NCBI RefSeq assembly: GCF_963576615.1
Contig: NC_088711.1
Coordinates: 25,762,182-25,826,181, forward strand
Source: Watersipora subatra
Taxonomy: Eukaryota; Bryozoa; Gymnolaemata; Cheilostomatida; Watersiporidae
Length of the DNA: 64,000 nucleotides
Direction of reading: 5' to 3'
The position numbers and the translations under genes are program-made. The notes beneath the pieces are model-generated. The model had not been told where the DNA came from and did no database searches. It saw only the letters and a list, made by a program, of their open reading frames with translations. Shown one piece after another: positions 50,301 through 62,600 of this stretch (positions are counted from its first letter, which is position 1; the number at the start of each line of letters is the position of its first letter).

Positions 50301-50904
50301 AACAACGCTAACCCTAGATCAACATTCGTGTTGCTGACTGGTGGTGAACACCTCAGCTAAAAAGAACACACCTTCTCCTTTACAGATCTAGCTACTTTCT
50401 GAGCCTTTTTGCTCACCTCAGCACGACTGAATTTACTATCATGCCCCATAGACACTTTCACCTTTTTGGTGCCTTGGGCTGTTCTCCCTTGACTACCAAT
50501 CTCTCTACTCTCCTAATCTCTAAGCTACTACTGTCCTTGTGCTGGTTTCTGATATACCTCTCTCTTACTGCACATCCACTACTTGTCACTCTCTTGTTTT
50601 CGCAAGTTCACAAATCTTGACCTGTACAGTCTTTCGTCATGTCGTTTTCTTTGTCAGACTTATTTGGTCAGGTTTTTCAACTTGACATCATCTGAAACAT
50701 GCTTAACATTAAATCACTCCTTAACAGGCTTCAACTTGCTCTCGCATAACCCTTTTACAACAGCCAATAATAAAAAGCTCGATCTCAATCCTGTCACCAC
50801 AAACTTCAGCATTCATAGTCCTGTGTTTACTTCCCAAATGAACTACTACACTTTCAACCGCGTTCAACTCACTACCTTCGGCACTTTTTAAAGCTGTTTA
50901 TGGC

Positions 50905-51864
50905 TTCTTTAACTGTAGGGTTAAACTGTTGTCTCGGTTACTATCGATACCTCAGACCTAATATCAAATGTAAACTCGACATTCTTTTCATTAACTTCCA
51001 AGTACAACACAATTCGTCGGCCTAGTCATTGGTCTTTACAATTTTTATCTTTAGAGCCAGCAAATTTTACACTTCCGTTTCTCATTCTCGAACCGACTGT
51101 CTTTCGCATACCTGTCCATACTGTTATCCCTCTATCTACTCTACTTATCTCTCACCTCATGAGGGCTTTCTCTGCCTCTATACCTTTCCCTATTACTATC
51201 TCATTTACCCTACCTCTCATAGCTGGTGTCACGGCTACCTCCTAACCTAATGCTGCTACCTCGTCTGTCATACCTCACTTCTCTACCCTAATCTCTGCAA
51301 TATCAGAATACGTAACCTCGTTGCCCACAAGAAAGATATTTAATAGAGGGACAACTTCGCATATCATAGCCACTACACTTGCAACTTTAGGAAATTCTAT
51401 CTCCACTATCTTGTACTTGCTCCATATCTAGAGATATACCTCTCTCCCTGCTATTGTCTCTATACCTCCTATTGTCCCTGTCCTTACTATACTCTCGGCT
51501 TCTTGCCCCATACCTACTAACATCATGCTCATCACTATAGCGCATGGCTATCATGCCCTGACACTTTCACTACCTCCTTAATCTCTCTTCTCAAGTCACC
51601 ACCTCTACTCTCGGCTCTCAAGAACCTCGCCATATTAGTCACCATCTCATGAGCCCTTTATTCCCAATTTAACATATCCCATGTCAAATCGGCGTTCTTC
51701 ATCGAGTTTCTACTCACTTCTCTATTTCTCAACTCGTTAACTGCCACTATTAGAGCAAACCTTACTCTATCAGCATTATTAGTAACATCCAAATATCTGC
51801 TCAAACTCTCAACTCGAAGCAAAAACTCTAGATCACTTTCACCAACTGCCTGTCTAGCCGTCAA
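50905..51864 (-). pseudogene. Decayed Gag, zinc knuckles and protease
   Basis: 51864-51658 encodes GESDLEFLLRVESLSRYLDV and NELRNREVSRNSMKNADLTW, resembling the gag spacer of LTR elements; after a stop the frame continues RAHEMVTNMARFLRAESRG. Around 51390-51300 a Cys-rich stretch CKCSGYDMRSCP and SCGQRGYVF resembles two CCHC knuckles with histidines lost. At about 51000-50920 VEFTFDIRSEVSIVTETT resembles an aspartic protease active site with DTG changed to DIR. Several stops and frameshifts show it is dead. Plus-strand frames here are shadows. Confidence 0.6.
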
Positions 51865-52704
51865 GATCTAATGCCTCTTCACAAACATGCTGTCCTGTCT
51901 ACCATAATACTTTTGCAAAACTCTACTGCCTACATCTACATCAAACCCTGCACTTTCAACACCTCTCAACCACAGTGCCCAATAGCTCTCAACAGCTGCA
52001 CCGACTTATCTCCGCCTCTTATAATAGGTAGTCAGTCTGTTACCACCTTCACCTTCATAACCTCTACTCTCAACTGCACTCTCAATCCACAAATTCATCT
52101 CCTCTGCGAATTTCTCCCACAAACCATCACTGTGCTCACCAAATGCCAGCTTCGAATGACCGAACTCCATAACATACGACGTCACACCACAATCTACTCT
52201 ACACCTCCACATGTCGTCTCATCAGTGAACGAGTACCGCCAATTGTTAAACTTACAACACCACCAGAACCTGCACTCTTTTATTAACGATCTCAAAAAAA
52301 TCAAAGCTTTTTCAACTTTACCATGTTGTATATACAAGTGTACTTTCATGAAGTTGTAGCAAAGAAGGAGGTCTCCGTCTTTATTTTCACACACGCTGCC
52401 TAATACCACCCAATACTGTTTAATACCACCTACTCCACTGGCTTTATTCACTCGCCGTAATTGCCGTGACCACCTGCAACTGCTTGGAGCTCAGACGCCA
52501 ATATAGCCCAATCGCCACCAATTCCATTGTACAACACAGATGACATATTATTTTATCAATGCTGTTTCCTTTCAATTCACAACTTAGGTTATCCCTATTT
52601 TGTGATGTTGTAAAGCAGTTGATATAGTATGGTAATACTGTAATACTGTAAATATCTTTCACTGCTTCACGAGAATCACTGAGTGCAAGGCAAAAAGAAG
52701 CATA

Positions 52705-54320
52705 CCGTAAAACATCTAATTGAACGCCACCTCTATTTGACCGCCACCTCTATTTGACCGCCACCTCTATTTGACCGCCACCTCTATTTGACCGCCACCT
52801 CTATTTGACCGCCACCTCTATTTGACCGCCACTGCGAGATAAGAGTTGAAAAATAGAGTGCCACCCTCTATTTGACCGCCACTTTGACCATCTTTGATCT
52901 TTATGAACACAGAATATCAAGTGATCAGTAGAAAAGTGTTCACAAAATTATATTATTAACGAATCATTTTTATTAATAACAATCAATGCTTTCGCTGACA
53001 AACTTCGAAGCTTTTTGCTTTTTTTCCTTTGAAATGTCAAAAACAACACCATAGAAATAATCAATAACGGTCTCAGACTAATTTAGTAGCTTCTTTGCTT
53101 AACACTGTTTTGATACTTCAAAGTACCTATATGAAAGACTGTTTAAACTAGTACGGTTAAACTAGGTAGGTGAACTTTGAAAGTAACACCATAGAAATAA
53201 CTAATAACTGTCTCAGGCTAATAGTAGTTCCTTGTTTAATGCGATTTTTCTTCTTCGAAGTAGCCTACATATATAGAAAAACGGTTTAAATTTATAATGG
53301 TAGATAAATTTATAATGGTAGATGAACTTTCAAAGCAACGCCATAGGAATTATTATCAACTGTCTCAGGCTAATAGTAGTTCCTTGCTTAGCGTAGTCTT
53401 AATACTTCGACGAACATCCATATAACAAACGACCTGCAAGTTTTTGGCCAAAGGTTACGTTTAGTGAGCAAACTTTTACGCGTTGCATTTGTGCTAAATG
53501 TAGCGCGAACAAGTTTTGCTCTGCCAAAAAAATTGTTTGTTCGCTAAAATCAATTAAATGAGCAGTGCAGAAGAAGAGTTGAGGTCAGAAAATATTGTGG
53601 AAGGTATTGGACCACTAGAAGATGTTCGTTTCATCGAAAGCAACAATCAGAACGCAGCTATCCGAGCAAACGATGGAATTATTTTTGTTTTAAAAACGCG
53701 AGTTTTTGTTTCTGCATGTAATATAATTATGGTTCGTTTATGTCACTTGTTCATGAATATATATTTGTACTATTTGATAAATTGATAGATTATCATTATA
53801 TAATTTATAAATATGCAGATCTATAGCATGTTATTTAATAGCATCCTTGCGGCTATCTTAACACAGCTTACAATGGATCGATGCTCATAACTCTTTTTAT
53901 TGCACATAAAAAGCTAGCTTTGGCTGCAAACCGTAGCAAACATGTCAATGAGTGCAAGGAGCTTTCATGCAGCATTGTTAAATATAGATATAAAATAAAA
54001 TTGAAATGCCAACAAATTGCAAAGAAGAACACAGACTATAATATCATCGTGGGTCAATTGCAAGCAATAGATATCAACTGGTAGAGACATTTCTCGATGC
54101 ATATTTATTAAGATATTTGACAATTCGGAGGTAAGTTAGCGGATTTATTGCATCCAAAAGATTTAATATCACTTCACCCGTAACAGGGGTAAATTTATCT
54201 TCTGAAAATTCTGAAAAATACATCATCAGCCTCTATTTAAACCCCGCCTCCAATTGACTGCCACTATAAAGGAAGGGTTGATAAATATAGCACCACGGCG
54301 TTCAATTTGAGGTTTTACGG
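52705..54320. mobile_element. 1.6-kb TA-flanked inverted-repeat element
   Basis: The left end is CCGTAAAACATCTAATTGAA and the right end, reverse-complemented, CCGTAAAACCTCAAATTGAA. Both are flanked by TA (52703-52704 and 54321-54322), indicating Tc1/mariner-like insertion. The left end carries a 17-bp array. The interior (about 53035-53410) has three diverged copies of a unit of about 130-170 bp containing CACCATAGAAATAA and CTCAGGCTAATAGTAGTTCC. A 75-codon frame at 53558-53785 has no recognised domain. Non-autonomous. Confidence 0.75.
52733..52832. repeat. 17-bp tandem repeat, six copies
   Basis: The unit is CTCTATTTGACCGCCAC. The related right end of the element has only single diverged copies, so the array expanded at one terminus. 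Confidence 0.9.
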
Positions 54321-54322
54321 TA

Positions 54323-54613
54323 TATTTGATAATATATATAAGCATACAAGCAATGGAATGTGTATGCGTACACTGAAGAGCATGCAAGAGACTGCCAGAG
54401 ATCTGCTCGTAGTCACTTCAGGTACTCCTTTTATACTCTTTCGTTCTTGGCTGGTTCCGCCAGATCGGTAGCATTTCGGTCTTAGCAGCCAACCCGGAGT
54501 CTCACTGACAGGCGTGTTTTCCATTTTTACGATAGCCGTGGCTCGGCAGGTTGTGACGTCGGCCCTAAGGTCGTCTGGGCAGCGGGCCCTGGTCTCGGTG
54601 ATCTTCTGCCACA
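54323..54613 (-). promoter_or_regulatory. LTR fragment with TATA-box-like promoter
   Basis: This GC-richer island contains CGACGTCAC (CRE-like) and, about 120 bp further on, AGTATAAAAGGAGT, a good TATA box on the minus strand. It is read as the U3/R part of the LTR of the decayed retrotransposon, not as a coding frame, although a 104-codon frame crosses it. Confidence 0.5.
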
Positions 54614-55105
54614 ATCTATACATAATCATTTAATACTATAGCCTGGTCGGCGACTATTAAAACCGCCTGTGCTAAGAGGACTTACTTGTGCGAAAAATTT
54701 TGTTAAGAATATAAGTGAATATAAGTGATTTATTTTGGGAGCTTTGCAAACGAAGAACTTGAACAAAGCATGAAAATGTCAAATTACAAGTACTCATCAG
54801 TCGCAAAAGAGCAGTCCCACAGTAATTCTCATTTTCTAAAATCAAAATTCCCTTGTGCTCCTAATAGCTCTAGTTGCATCTGAGATTTTGTGTGATACTT
54901 TACCTCAGCAGCCTTTTATGGATAAAATATTGTAAAAATCTATGTACAAAGCTGCTATCAAGGGAACAAAAGTATCAGATAATGTTACATGTAGATACAA
55001 TATTTGTAAATGATAATTTTATATTTTTATCTACTATCCCACCTAGCTTTATTCTCATTTGTTACATAGTTCACATGCACCATAAAATTCTCTTGCTTTA
55101 CTTAA

Positions 55106-55981
55106 AGGTTGACTTGCAACAAAATTCACATTACCGTTATTTGATATGAAAAGATTCACCATGTCTTACTCTGTTGTGTTGTAGGTGCAAAATATGTGGA
55201 AAGGTGATTACAAGCTCTTAAAAGCTCAAAAACGAACAGAAAATCGCAGCCACACGAGACCGCCGTAGTTTGGATTCCCTTTCCAAAACGACTCAAATGT
55301 GATGTAGCTGTGAAAGTTGGTTTCTGTTTACACTTTCTTGCAACCTTATTCGTCGAAATATTTGCATAAATATACTTCAAGCATTCAATAAAACAATGTC
55401 TATTGTTCTTACGCATCTGTTTTATCGTCATTGTAATGCTGTCGCTTTTAGCACTGATATCTTATAACTTATAAAAAATCGTTAAGATTTTTAACCTTAG
55501 CTCGAAGGAGTACATATCATTGTCTGATAATCATGACGAGTCTGTTGGTCACCTGTGATAATCGAAAAGTGCTGCAAAAATTATTTGCGAAGCATTGGGT
55601 CACATGATCAGATTACGACTTGACGATTGAAAAATGCCGAAAGAAAACTGTAAAGTAGCGAGCATCTATATTTGATACAGGGTCTTCGGTGAAACCCGAA
55701 GTGTTTGTCATCATAAACTAGTACTACGATAAGTTTTATATTGAGCTTTGTATTGGCCTTTCAATTCACGTGAGAACATACATGACAAGACGATAACCAA
55801 ATTTCGTGGTTACGTCATCGAAATAAAGAGATTCCAATCTACGGCGGCTTTTCGTTTTTTAGCTTTTAAGGGCTTGTAATCACATTTCCACATATTTGGC
55901 ACTTGCAACACAACAGAGTAAGACATGGTGAATCTTTTGATACCAAATAACTGTAATGTGAATTTTGTTGCAAGTCAACTT
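55106..55981. mobile_element. 876-bp fold-back MITE with TTAA duplications
   Basis: AGGTTGACTTGCAACAAAAT at the left is mirrored at the right (AAGTTGACTTGCAACAAAAT when reversed). Arms stay complementary for about 150 bp, including GTGTTGTAGGTGCAAAATAT and AAGCTCTTAAAAGCT. Flanks are perfect TTAA (55102-55105 and 55982-55985), typical of piggyBac-like elements. A one-ended relative is at 6757-6836. Non-coding. Confidence 0.88.
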
Positions 55982-55985
55982 TTAA

Positions 55986-56570
55986 AATGCAGAACAACTG
56001 TTGGTCTCACTCTTATCTATTCACAAGTCATATTTTTGACTAGCGTGTTTTAAATGAGGTATTTGGGTTGTGTTGGTAAATATCTTAAATCTTATGCAGA
56101 GGCGGAGTAATAACTTGCATTTACTGAAAAATGCAAAAAATAAAACTACTCATTTGTTATTTCTACAGCAATTCGAAATGAACTTCAATCAGACTAATTT
56201 TACCTTTTCTTCAAATATATTTCTTTGACGAGAGCTCTCGATAGACAAAATGAACATTTATTATCAGTGTGTTTTTATGCTTTCCCATTAGTATTTTTTA
56301 GTTTTATGTTCTATTAATTACTAAATGACTTGTTCTATTTTCCTGAATATACAAGATTTGACACAATTGTTCCTACAACTTGCTGCATGCTTCAACCTAG
56401 CAGTCTGAATAAGCTAACCATATAAGATGATTAGAGGTTGTCAATAACATTATAATTACAGCTATCCAGATTTTTATAGTCACAAGTTTACTATTTATGC
56501 AACTCTTTCAAACATTTTCGTGTGCCGGGGTATTTCTATATGTGCAATTTTGTAGCGCCCTTGCCGAACC
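55986..56570. other. Upstream region of the LRR gene
   Basis: This AT-rich stretch directly precedes the LRR gene's start codon and should hold its promoter and 5' UTR. I see no distinct TATA box or other element. Confidence 0.35.
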
Positions 56571-56668
56571 ATGAGCTGTCTCTTGAAGTTGCTTGTTGCA
56601 GCCTCATGTCTACAATTCTTTCCAAGTTCGTCCATGCAGATTGAGTCATGTTACCCTTGTTATTGCAA
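56571..56668 (+). CDS. LRR gene exon 1 (signal peptide, LRRNT start)
   Basis: It has 32 codons plus two bases. The ATG is followed by a hydrophobic stretch KLLVAASCLQFF, then CYPCYC. Donor GTAAGG, phase 2, matching the C that opens exon 2 (Asn across the junction). Confidence 0.82.
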
Positions 56669-59600
56669 GTAAGGATTTTTGTTGCAGTTGTATTACTGCT
56701 CCTTTAAATTATTAGTCTCATATTTTCTTTGGATCGGAATATTGTATTTTAATTGTTTAGGAGAGAAATATAACTTGGAGTAGTCTAATTATTTGTATAT
56801 TTATTCACAACAGCTTGTTATTGATTGGATGTAAATTTACCAATACCTAAAAATAGAAAAGCTCGTTTTGAATGTTCATTGATATTTTTTTATTGGTACA
56901 ATTCATAGCTGGCTCTCTACTCCACACTTTGTTCTCAAGTGAATTACCCAATCATCAGCGCTGTAAATACAGTTTTTTCTACCATGCATTTGATGTGCTC
57001 AGCCCTCACAAAATGTCATGCACTAAGTGCTTTGACTTATTTAATCTGATTGCAAATAAAGGTTCACCTATTGTTTGAAGTTATCTAAAATGGATAACTC
57101 AATCATCAGTCCTAGAAATACAGTTTTCTTTACATAATTTGTGAATTCAAACTTCTCAAAATTTATGCACCAAGTATTTTGAGTTTTGCTGTCCGTTGCA
57201 AATCAATACACATCGTGTTGTTGTGGTGCAAAGGCCTGATTTGAATTTTTTATCAGGTCAAATCTAGATTATCTTCTTTGATTGAACTTTACATTTTTTT
57301 GCAGCACCAACTTTCGTTTCATGCTGGTCAACTGTTCCTCTCGAAACATAACCACTCTTCGGAATCTTCCCACCTATGGTTCGATATATTTGTTAGATGA
57401 CAATCCCTCGTTGGAAATCACCAAGCACAGCTTTGAAAATTTTGCCTTTGTCAAGGAGATTTCATTGCCAAACACTAAAGCCTCTTACAACACATCGACA
57501 TTGTTTAAAAATAATGAAGATTTGACAACCTTGAGGTTCGGAGGGAGGGTAATCAATATCAGTTCTGAGTTGTTTATCCCTGTCTCGAATCTGAAGTATA
57601 TTTATAATTTACATGTGGAGACTATTCCGACTGGCCTGTTAAACTCGGTGCAGTTGCTACAAGTGTTAGAGATTGAAACCAAGGATGTTGAGCTGAGTGA
57701 AGATCTGCTCAGCAATACCCGCATGTTAACTCACTTGCAACTAGTTGCAGATAATGCTCAAGAACTGCCTCACAACCTTGTCAAGCCGGTCTTTGACACA
57801 CTGGAAGCTATCTACTTGCAGATACATGAAGTTTTATTTTTACCTGAAAGTTTTCTCATCGATGCCAGTCATTTGAAAAATATTACAATCGCAGCTGCCA
57901 AACTGACCGTTATGTGCCCTCTTCTCTCACCAGATCTCTATGAGGCGCATATAGCCATCTATGCATCTAACGCTCACCATTGCGCATTTGATAATATTAC
58001 AAATATGAAAACACTGAAACTCAGTGCTCTCAACATAACCTGCGGGCCTTATCACCATAGGTCCATGACACAGTTGCTTCAACTAACCGTAACGCACAGC
58101 ACCATGTCAAGCTTTACAGGTAAAGTGTCTGTACTTGCTCAACTCGATTAGTTACTATTGCATGTCAGTTGACGATGCTCATGATTAGGTTTTAACACAT
58201 TTTTAGAAAGTCTTGTTTTTATGTTACATCAACTGTCAGGGCCCTGGGCTACTCAGCTTTATTATTTAGCAACCTTTTTAGATTTACAAATCAATAGCAT
58301 ATCAGTCAGGTCAGTCAGGTTTCACAGTTTTTATATATTTGTCATGTGTATGTCTCCTCTTCCTCCAGATATCCAGTCGAACTGTGAATCGTAAGTATTC
58401 ATGTTTGGTATGCCCAGTGAGTGTACTGTACTGTCGGTATTTTAGTTGGTGCTGTAGAGGAACCCTTTTCTAATCACACATTCTATGCATGTTTCTAAAT
58501 CATTCACACTTCCATAACAGCCCGTCGCTTTTGCTATTACCTGTAGATTCTATTACCTGTAGATGCTATTACCTGTAGATGCTAGTACCTGTAGATGCTA
58601 TTACCTGTAGATGCTATTACCTGTAGATACTATTACCTGTAGATGCTATTATATGTAGATGCTAGTACCTGCAGATGCTAGTACCTGTAGATTCTATTAC
58701 CTGTAGATGCTATTACCTGTAGATGCTATTACCTGTAGATGCTATTACCTGTAGATGCTATTACCTGTAGATGCTATTATCTGTAGATGCTATTACCTGT
58801 AGATGCTAGTACCTGTAGATGCTATTACTTGTAGATGCTAGTACCTGTAGATGCTAGTACCTGTAGATGCTAGTACCTGTAGATGCTAGTACCTGTAGAT
58901 ACTAGTACCTGTAGATGCTATTACCTGTAAATGCTAGTACCTGTAGATGCTATTACCTGTAGATGCTAGTACCTGTAGATGCTAGTACCTGTAGATGCTA
59001 GTACCTACTAATCGATGGATTGACCTGCAAACAAACCCATAATGCTTGTGATATATTCAGGCTAGCTCACTTAAACCATGTCTCGCATTCCTATAGTGCG
59101 GCAGGAACAGTTAGTCATATTGGGTTGGACTACTTCTTGCAGATGGATGCGTATACAGTATCTTTTATGTGAATGGCACTGCAAACTTCTCCCATAACAA
59201 TATTGCCACATTACAAGTAGAAAACGTGGAAGAAACTGAACTGCAGATCCTTGACCTGTCCTTTAACATTATATCAGCGCTGCACAACGATTCTCTGGCC
59301 ATGTTCTCGAACTTGAGAGAGTTGTATTTGCATGGCAACTTGCTTAGGTATATTATTAACTACACAACTTCATGTCATCTGTGTTCAACATGATAGCTGT
59401 GCATAAATAGTTTTTATAGTAATCTATTTCTTTATCTTTTGAAAATACAAGGTCATTTGTGTTGCTTAGTGCATTCACATCTCTTAATAAAAACAAAATT
59501 TTGTTATCATCCCTAGAGGTCACAAGATATTTGTAATAAAATTAATTAGACAGGTCAATCGTAGTATCGGTTGTTCATTAATGAACGACACTAATAAAAG

Positions 59601-62600
59601 TGAAATTTTTAGTTTTGTCTTCTAAATATTTCACAGGTTTGTCCTAATACGTATTGTGAAATTCTAGTGGAAGTTTTTTTTTCAAGTATTATTGTATAAA
59701 TAATTTTCTATTTATATAGCTTTTTTGATAGCTCAAGTACTATTTGATCAATCAATAAACCTTTTGTTAGGCTACGCTTGGAATACCTGAAAAGTTGACA
59801 CAACTTTGCCTTTTGTAGTTCTTTAGGTTTCTATGCGTTGGCAGCTCTGATGGAGTTGCGGATTCTTAGATTGGATCACAATAACCTTTCATATTTGCCC
59901 TCCGGAATCTTTGGGACAGCTGAAAGGAAAATGAATCATTTAACTCTGCTTGATCTTTCTCACAACCAGATCACTTACTTGTCACCAGATATATTTAAAG
60001 GCCTTCATGCTCTGCAAAGCATTTCTTTGCAGCACAACATGATAGAGGTATTTTTATGTTGTCGACTCTATGAATCCTGTTGTTATCCTGCATATACAGC
60101 CATTTCTTAAAATGCTTTGGGATGCAACAACTTGTTAGATACCACCAAGGGTGCAAAAAACCTTTTTGTACGTTCTTTGCCAATGTCTGGATTCTGAGTG
60201 TGAAAAAGAGAAGTGATTCATGCCTTATTTTAAGGCAACTTTCTTGATGCCCCGCTTCCAATTGTTGATTTGCAATAGTTAATAAAATACAGTGAAACTC
60301 GGATAACTCAAACTTTAAGGGACCGAGCAAAAGTGTTCGAGTTATTAGAGCGTTCAAGTTATCAGGACAGTCATAAGTGCACGTATTTATCAGTAGATAC
60401 ATGTACATATACAAACTATATATAAATCAAAAGCATAGATTTCTTGTTGCAAGTTAAAGGGTCTCTCGTGTGAAGTTTTAAATATTTTTAATCAGAAAGT
60501 ATAGATATTTTTCTATCACTTGAGATTTGTTTGTTGTTTTAGGTGATGTGACTGCCAGGACGTTCTCAGATTAAAATTGGCAAAACTTGATTGCGGTTAA
60601 AACGCTCAGAAAAAACACATACGTATTTTTCTACCGAGCGTTTTAACCAAGATCAATTTTGCAGTAAGTCAGTTATTACAAAACTGCTTTTCTATTAAAA
60701 CCCATTATCAATTTTGCCGATTTTACTTTAAATTTATCCGAATTTTACCTCGCTTTTCTTGCTTTCGGAGGGTTATCGCTAAGCGGATGTTTGGTAAAAT
60801 TTGATTTTTGCAAACCTTTAGAACAGTCGTTAATAAAAATATTTTGCCGATGGTGGTAATAACGAGGCCTAAGAACTACTAAAAAAAGTCGATGTTTATC
60901 TCTATGGCTTGGAATAAAGTGATATTCTAAAGCGATAGTAACAACCGTGTCGGTAGCCGTTTGGCAAAAAACTGTTCGAGTTAACGGAGTTTCGGTCGAG
61001 TTATTTAAAGCCATTTATCATTGCGTGGGAACGGACCAAACAAATACGTTGAGTTAACCGTGTTTTCGAGCTATCCGAGTGCGAGCTATCCGAGTTTTAC
61101 TGTAATGGGTTTCTGATCATAAAAATATGGAATTGGTGAAAAAAAGCTAAGACCATAGAGTTATCTTCCATAGGGGAAGATAACTCTATGGCTAAGGCTC
61201 TCTCAACTGATAAGACTAGTTATTAGAAATATAGCTCCATATTAATCACTCTCCTTTCTTAACATTATGTGTCTAAGCAATAGTAATACAAGCTGAACCT
61301 CCAAACTCAATGAGTATCGGCTTGTGAAGTCTTAGGGCATTAGGCTTGTAGATTGTAAATTTATGAATGCAGCTGTTTTTCAGTTTATAATCAAATATCC
61401 ATAGATATAACAGTATTTTAATGTATAATCAGATATCTCTGGATATAATAATATTTAATATATAATCAGATATCCATGGGCATAACAACATTTTAGTATA
61501 TAATCAGATGTCCCTGGATATAATAATTTTTTAATATATAATCAGATATTCATGGATATAACAATATTTTGTTATATAATCAGATATCTATGAATATAAC
61601 AATAGTTTAATGTATAATATTTGGATAGATGGATCTTATTTTTTGTTTAGCAGAACATGTAAGGCAACAATCTGACAATCATATAAATTGTGCATCTTGA
61701 CTGCATACTTTCTCGTATTGACATTTGTACTTTGTATCGACATTTTGTTCAGTTGGCACTTGCCGACTTTATTCTCTCTACCCGCATTTATGCTATGCTT
61801 CCATTTGTAGACTCTCACAGCAAATCTGTTCTTCACTGAAAATCTCAAGTTTGCAAACTTGTCCTACACTGGACTGACAACTGTACCGGAGCCACTGTTT
61901 TATAACAGGTGTCCTCCAGAGAATGCGCTCATAGAGCTCACAGGTCTGTAGTGAAATCGTTACTAGATGATGAGACCATTTGCTGTACTAACCGTGAGCA
62001 GGTGCCGGAAATGTGATTGCTTAAGAGTTAATATTAATTCATTGCTTGTATTGAACGGTTTTTTCAGTTTTTCTGTGTATCTACTATCTTGTATGTATAT
62101 TGATTCTGGTCGTTGTGGTAATCTTATGCTTTAAATTATGTACATTTTTGTAAAAAGTTATTAGTCAAAAACTGCTTCTATATTGTGTTGAGCATGTGAA
62201 AGAGCCTACGGGTAGCTTGATATTGAATAGCAAAAAGGTGGAAAATTTGATCAAAATCTCGTCATTTTTTACCAGCTCATCAGCTAGCTAGTTTTTATAT
62301 AGCCCCCCACTTAATTCTCATCTTCTTACCAGCAGTTCACGCAGTATCATAATTTGTTGGAGGGAAAATGTAACAACTTGAACAGGAGTTTGGACAAATT
62401 GCTTAGCGAGGAAAATTTACATCCAGTATTCATCGCTTTAACTAAAAACCTCACTGCAGCCCTCGATGATGTTACCCATTGGTTAGTCGCGCCACATTTT
62501 AGTGTGCATCTAAAATAATTTAACGTGAGAGGGTAACACTCAGCATTGACTAGATGACTCGATACAACTATTTCTTTTGCTTTTGCCTTGAACAATCTTC

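Larger units (their letters stand above)
50300..54613 (-). mobile_element. Decayed LTR retrotransposon with split 5' LTR
   Basis: On the minus strand an LTR-like start TGTGGCAGAAGATCACCGAG (54613) leads to a promoter-like AGTATAAAAGGAGT (about 54430). The sequence is then broken by a TA-flanked inverted-repeat element (54320-52705). It resumes to about 52530, where GTTGTACA is followed by ATTGGTGGCGATTGGGC, the kind of sequence that follows an LTR at the primer-binding site. Gag-like sequence, zinc-knuckle remnants and a protease remnant follow in the expected order. No RT, integrase or 3' LTR was identified. This reconstruction is inferred from order and orientation. Confidence 0.6.

Noticed and set aside
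50583-50891. Plus-strand 102-codon frame, and others up to 52359
   Set aside because: Gag and protease remnants read on the opposite strand; the plus frames are antisense shadows.
54315-54629. Minus-strand 104-codon frame
   Set aside because: The sequence has LTR features (TGTGGCAG start, TATAAAAGG) and no protein family similarity.
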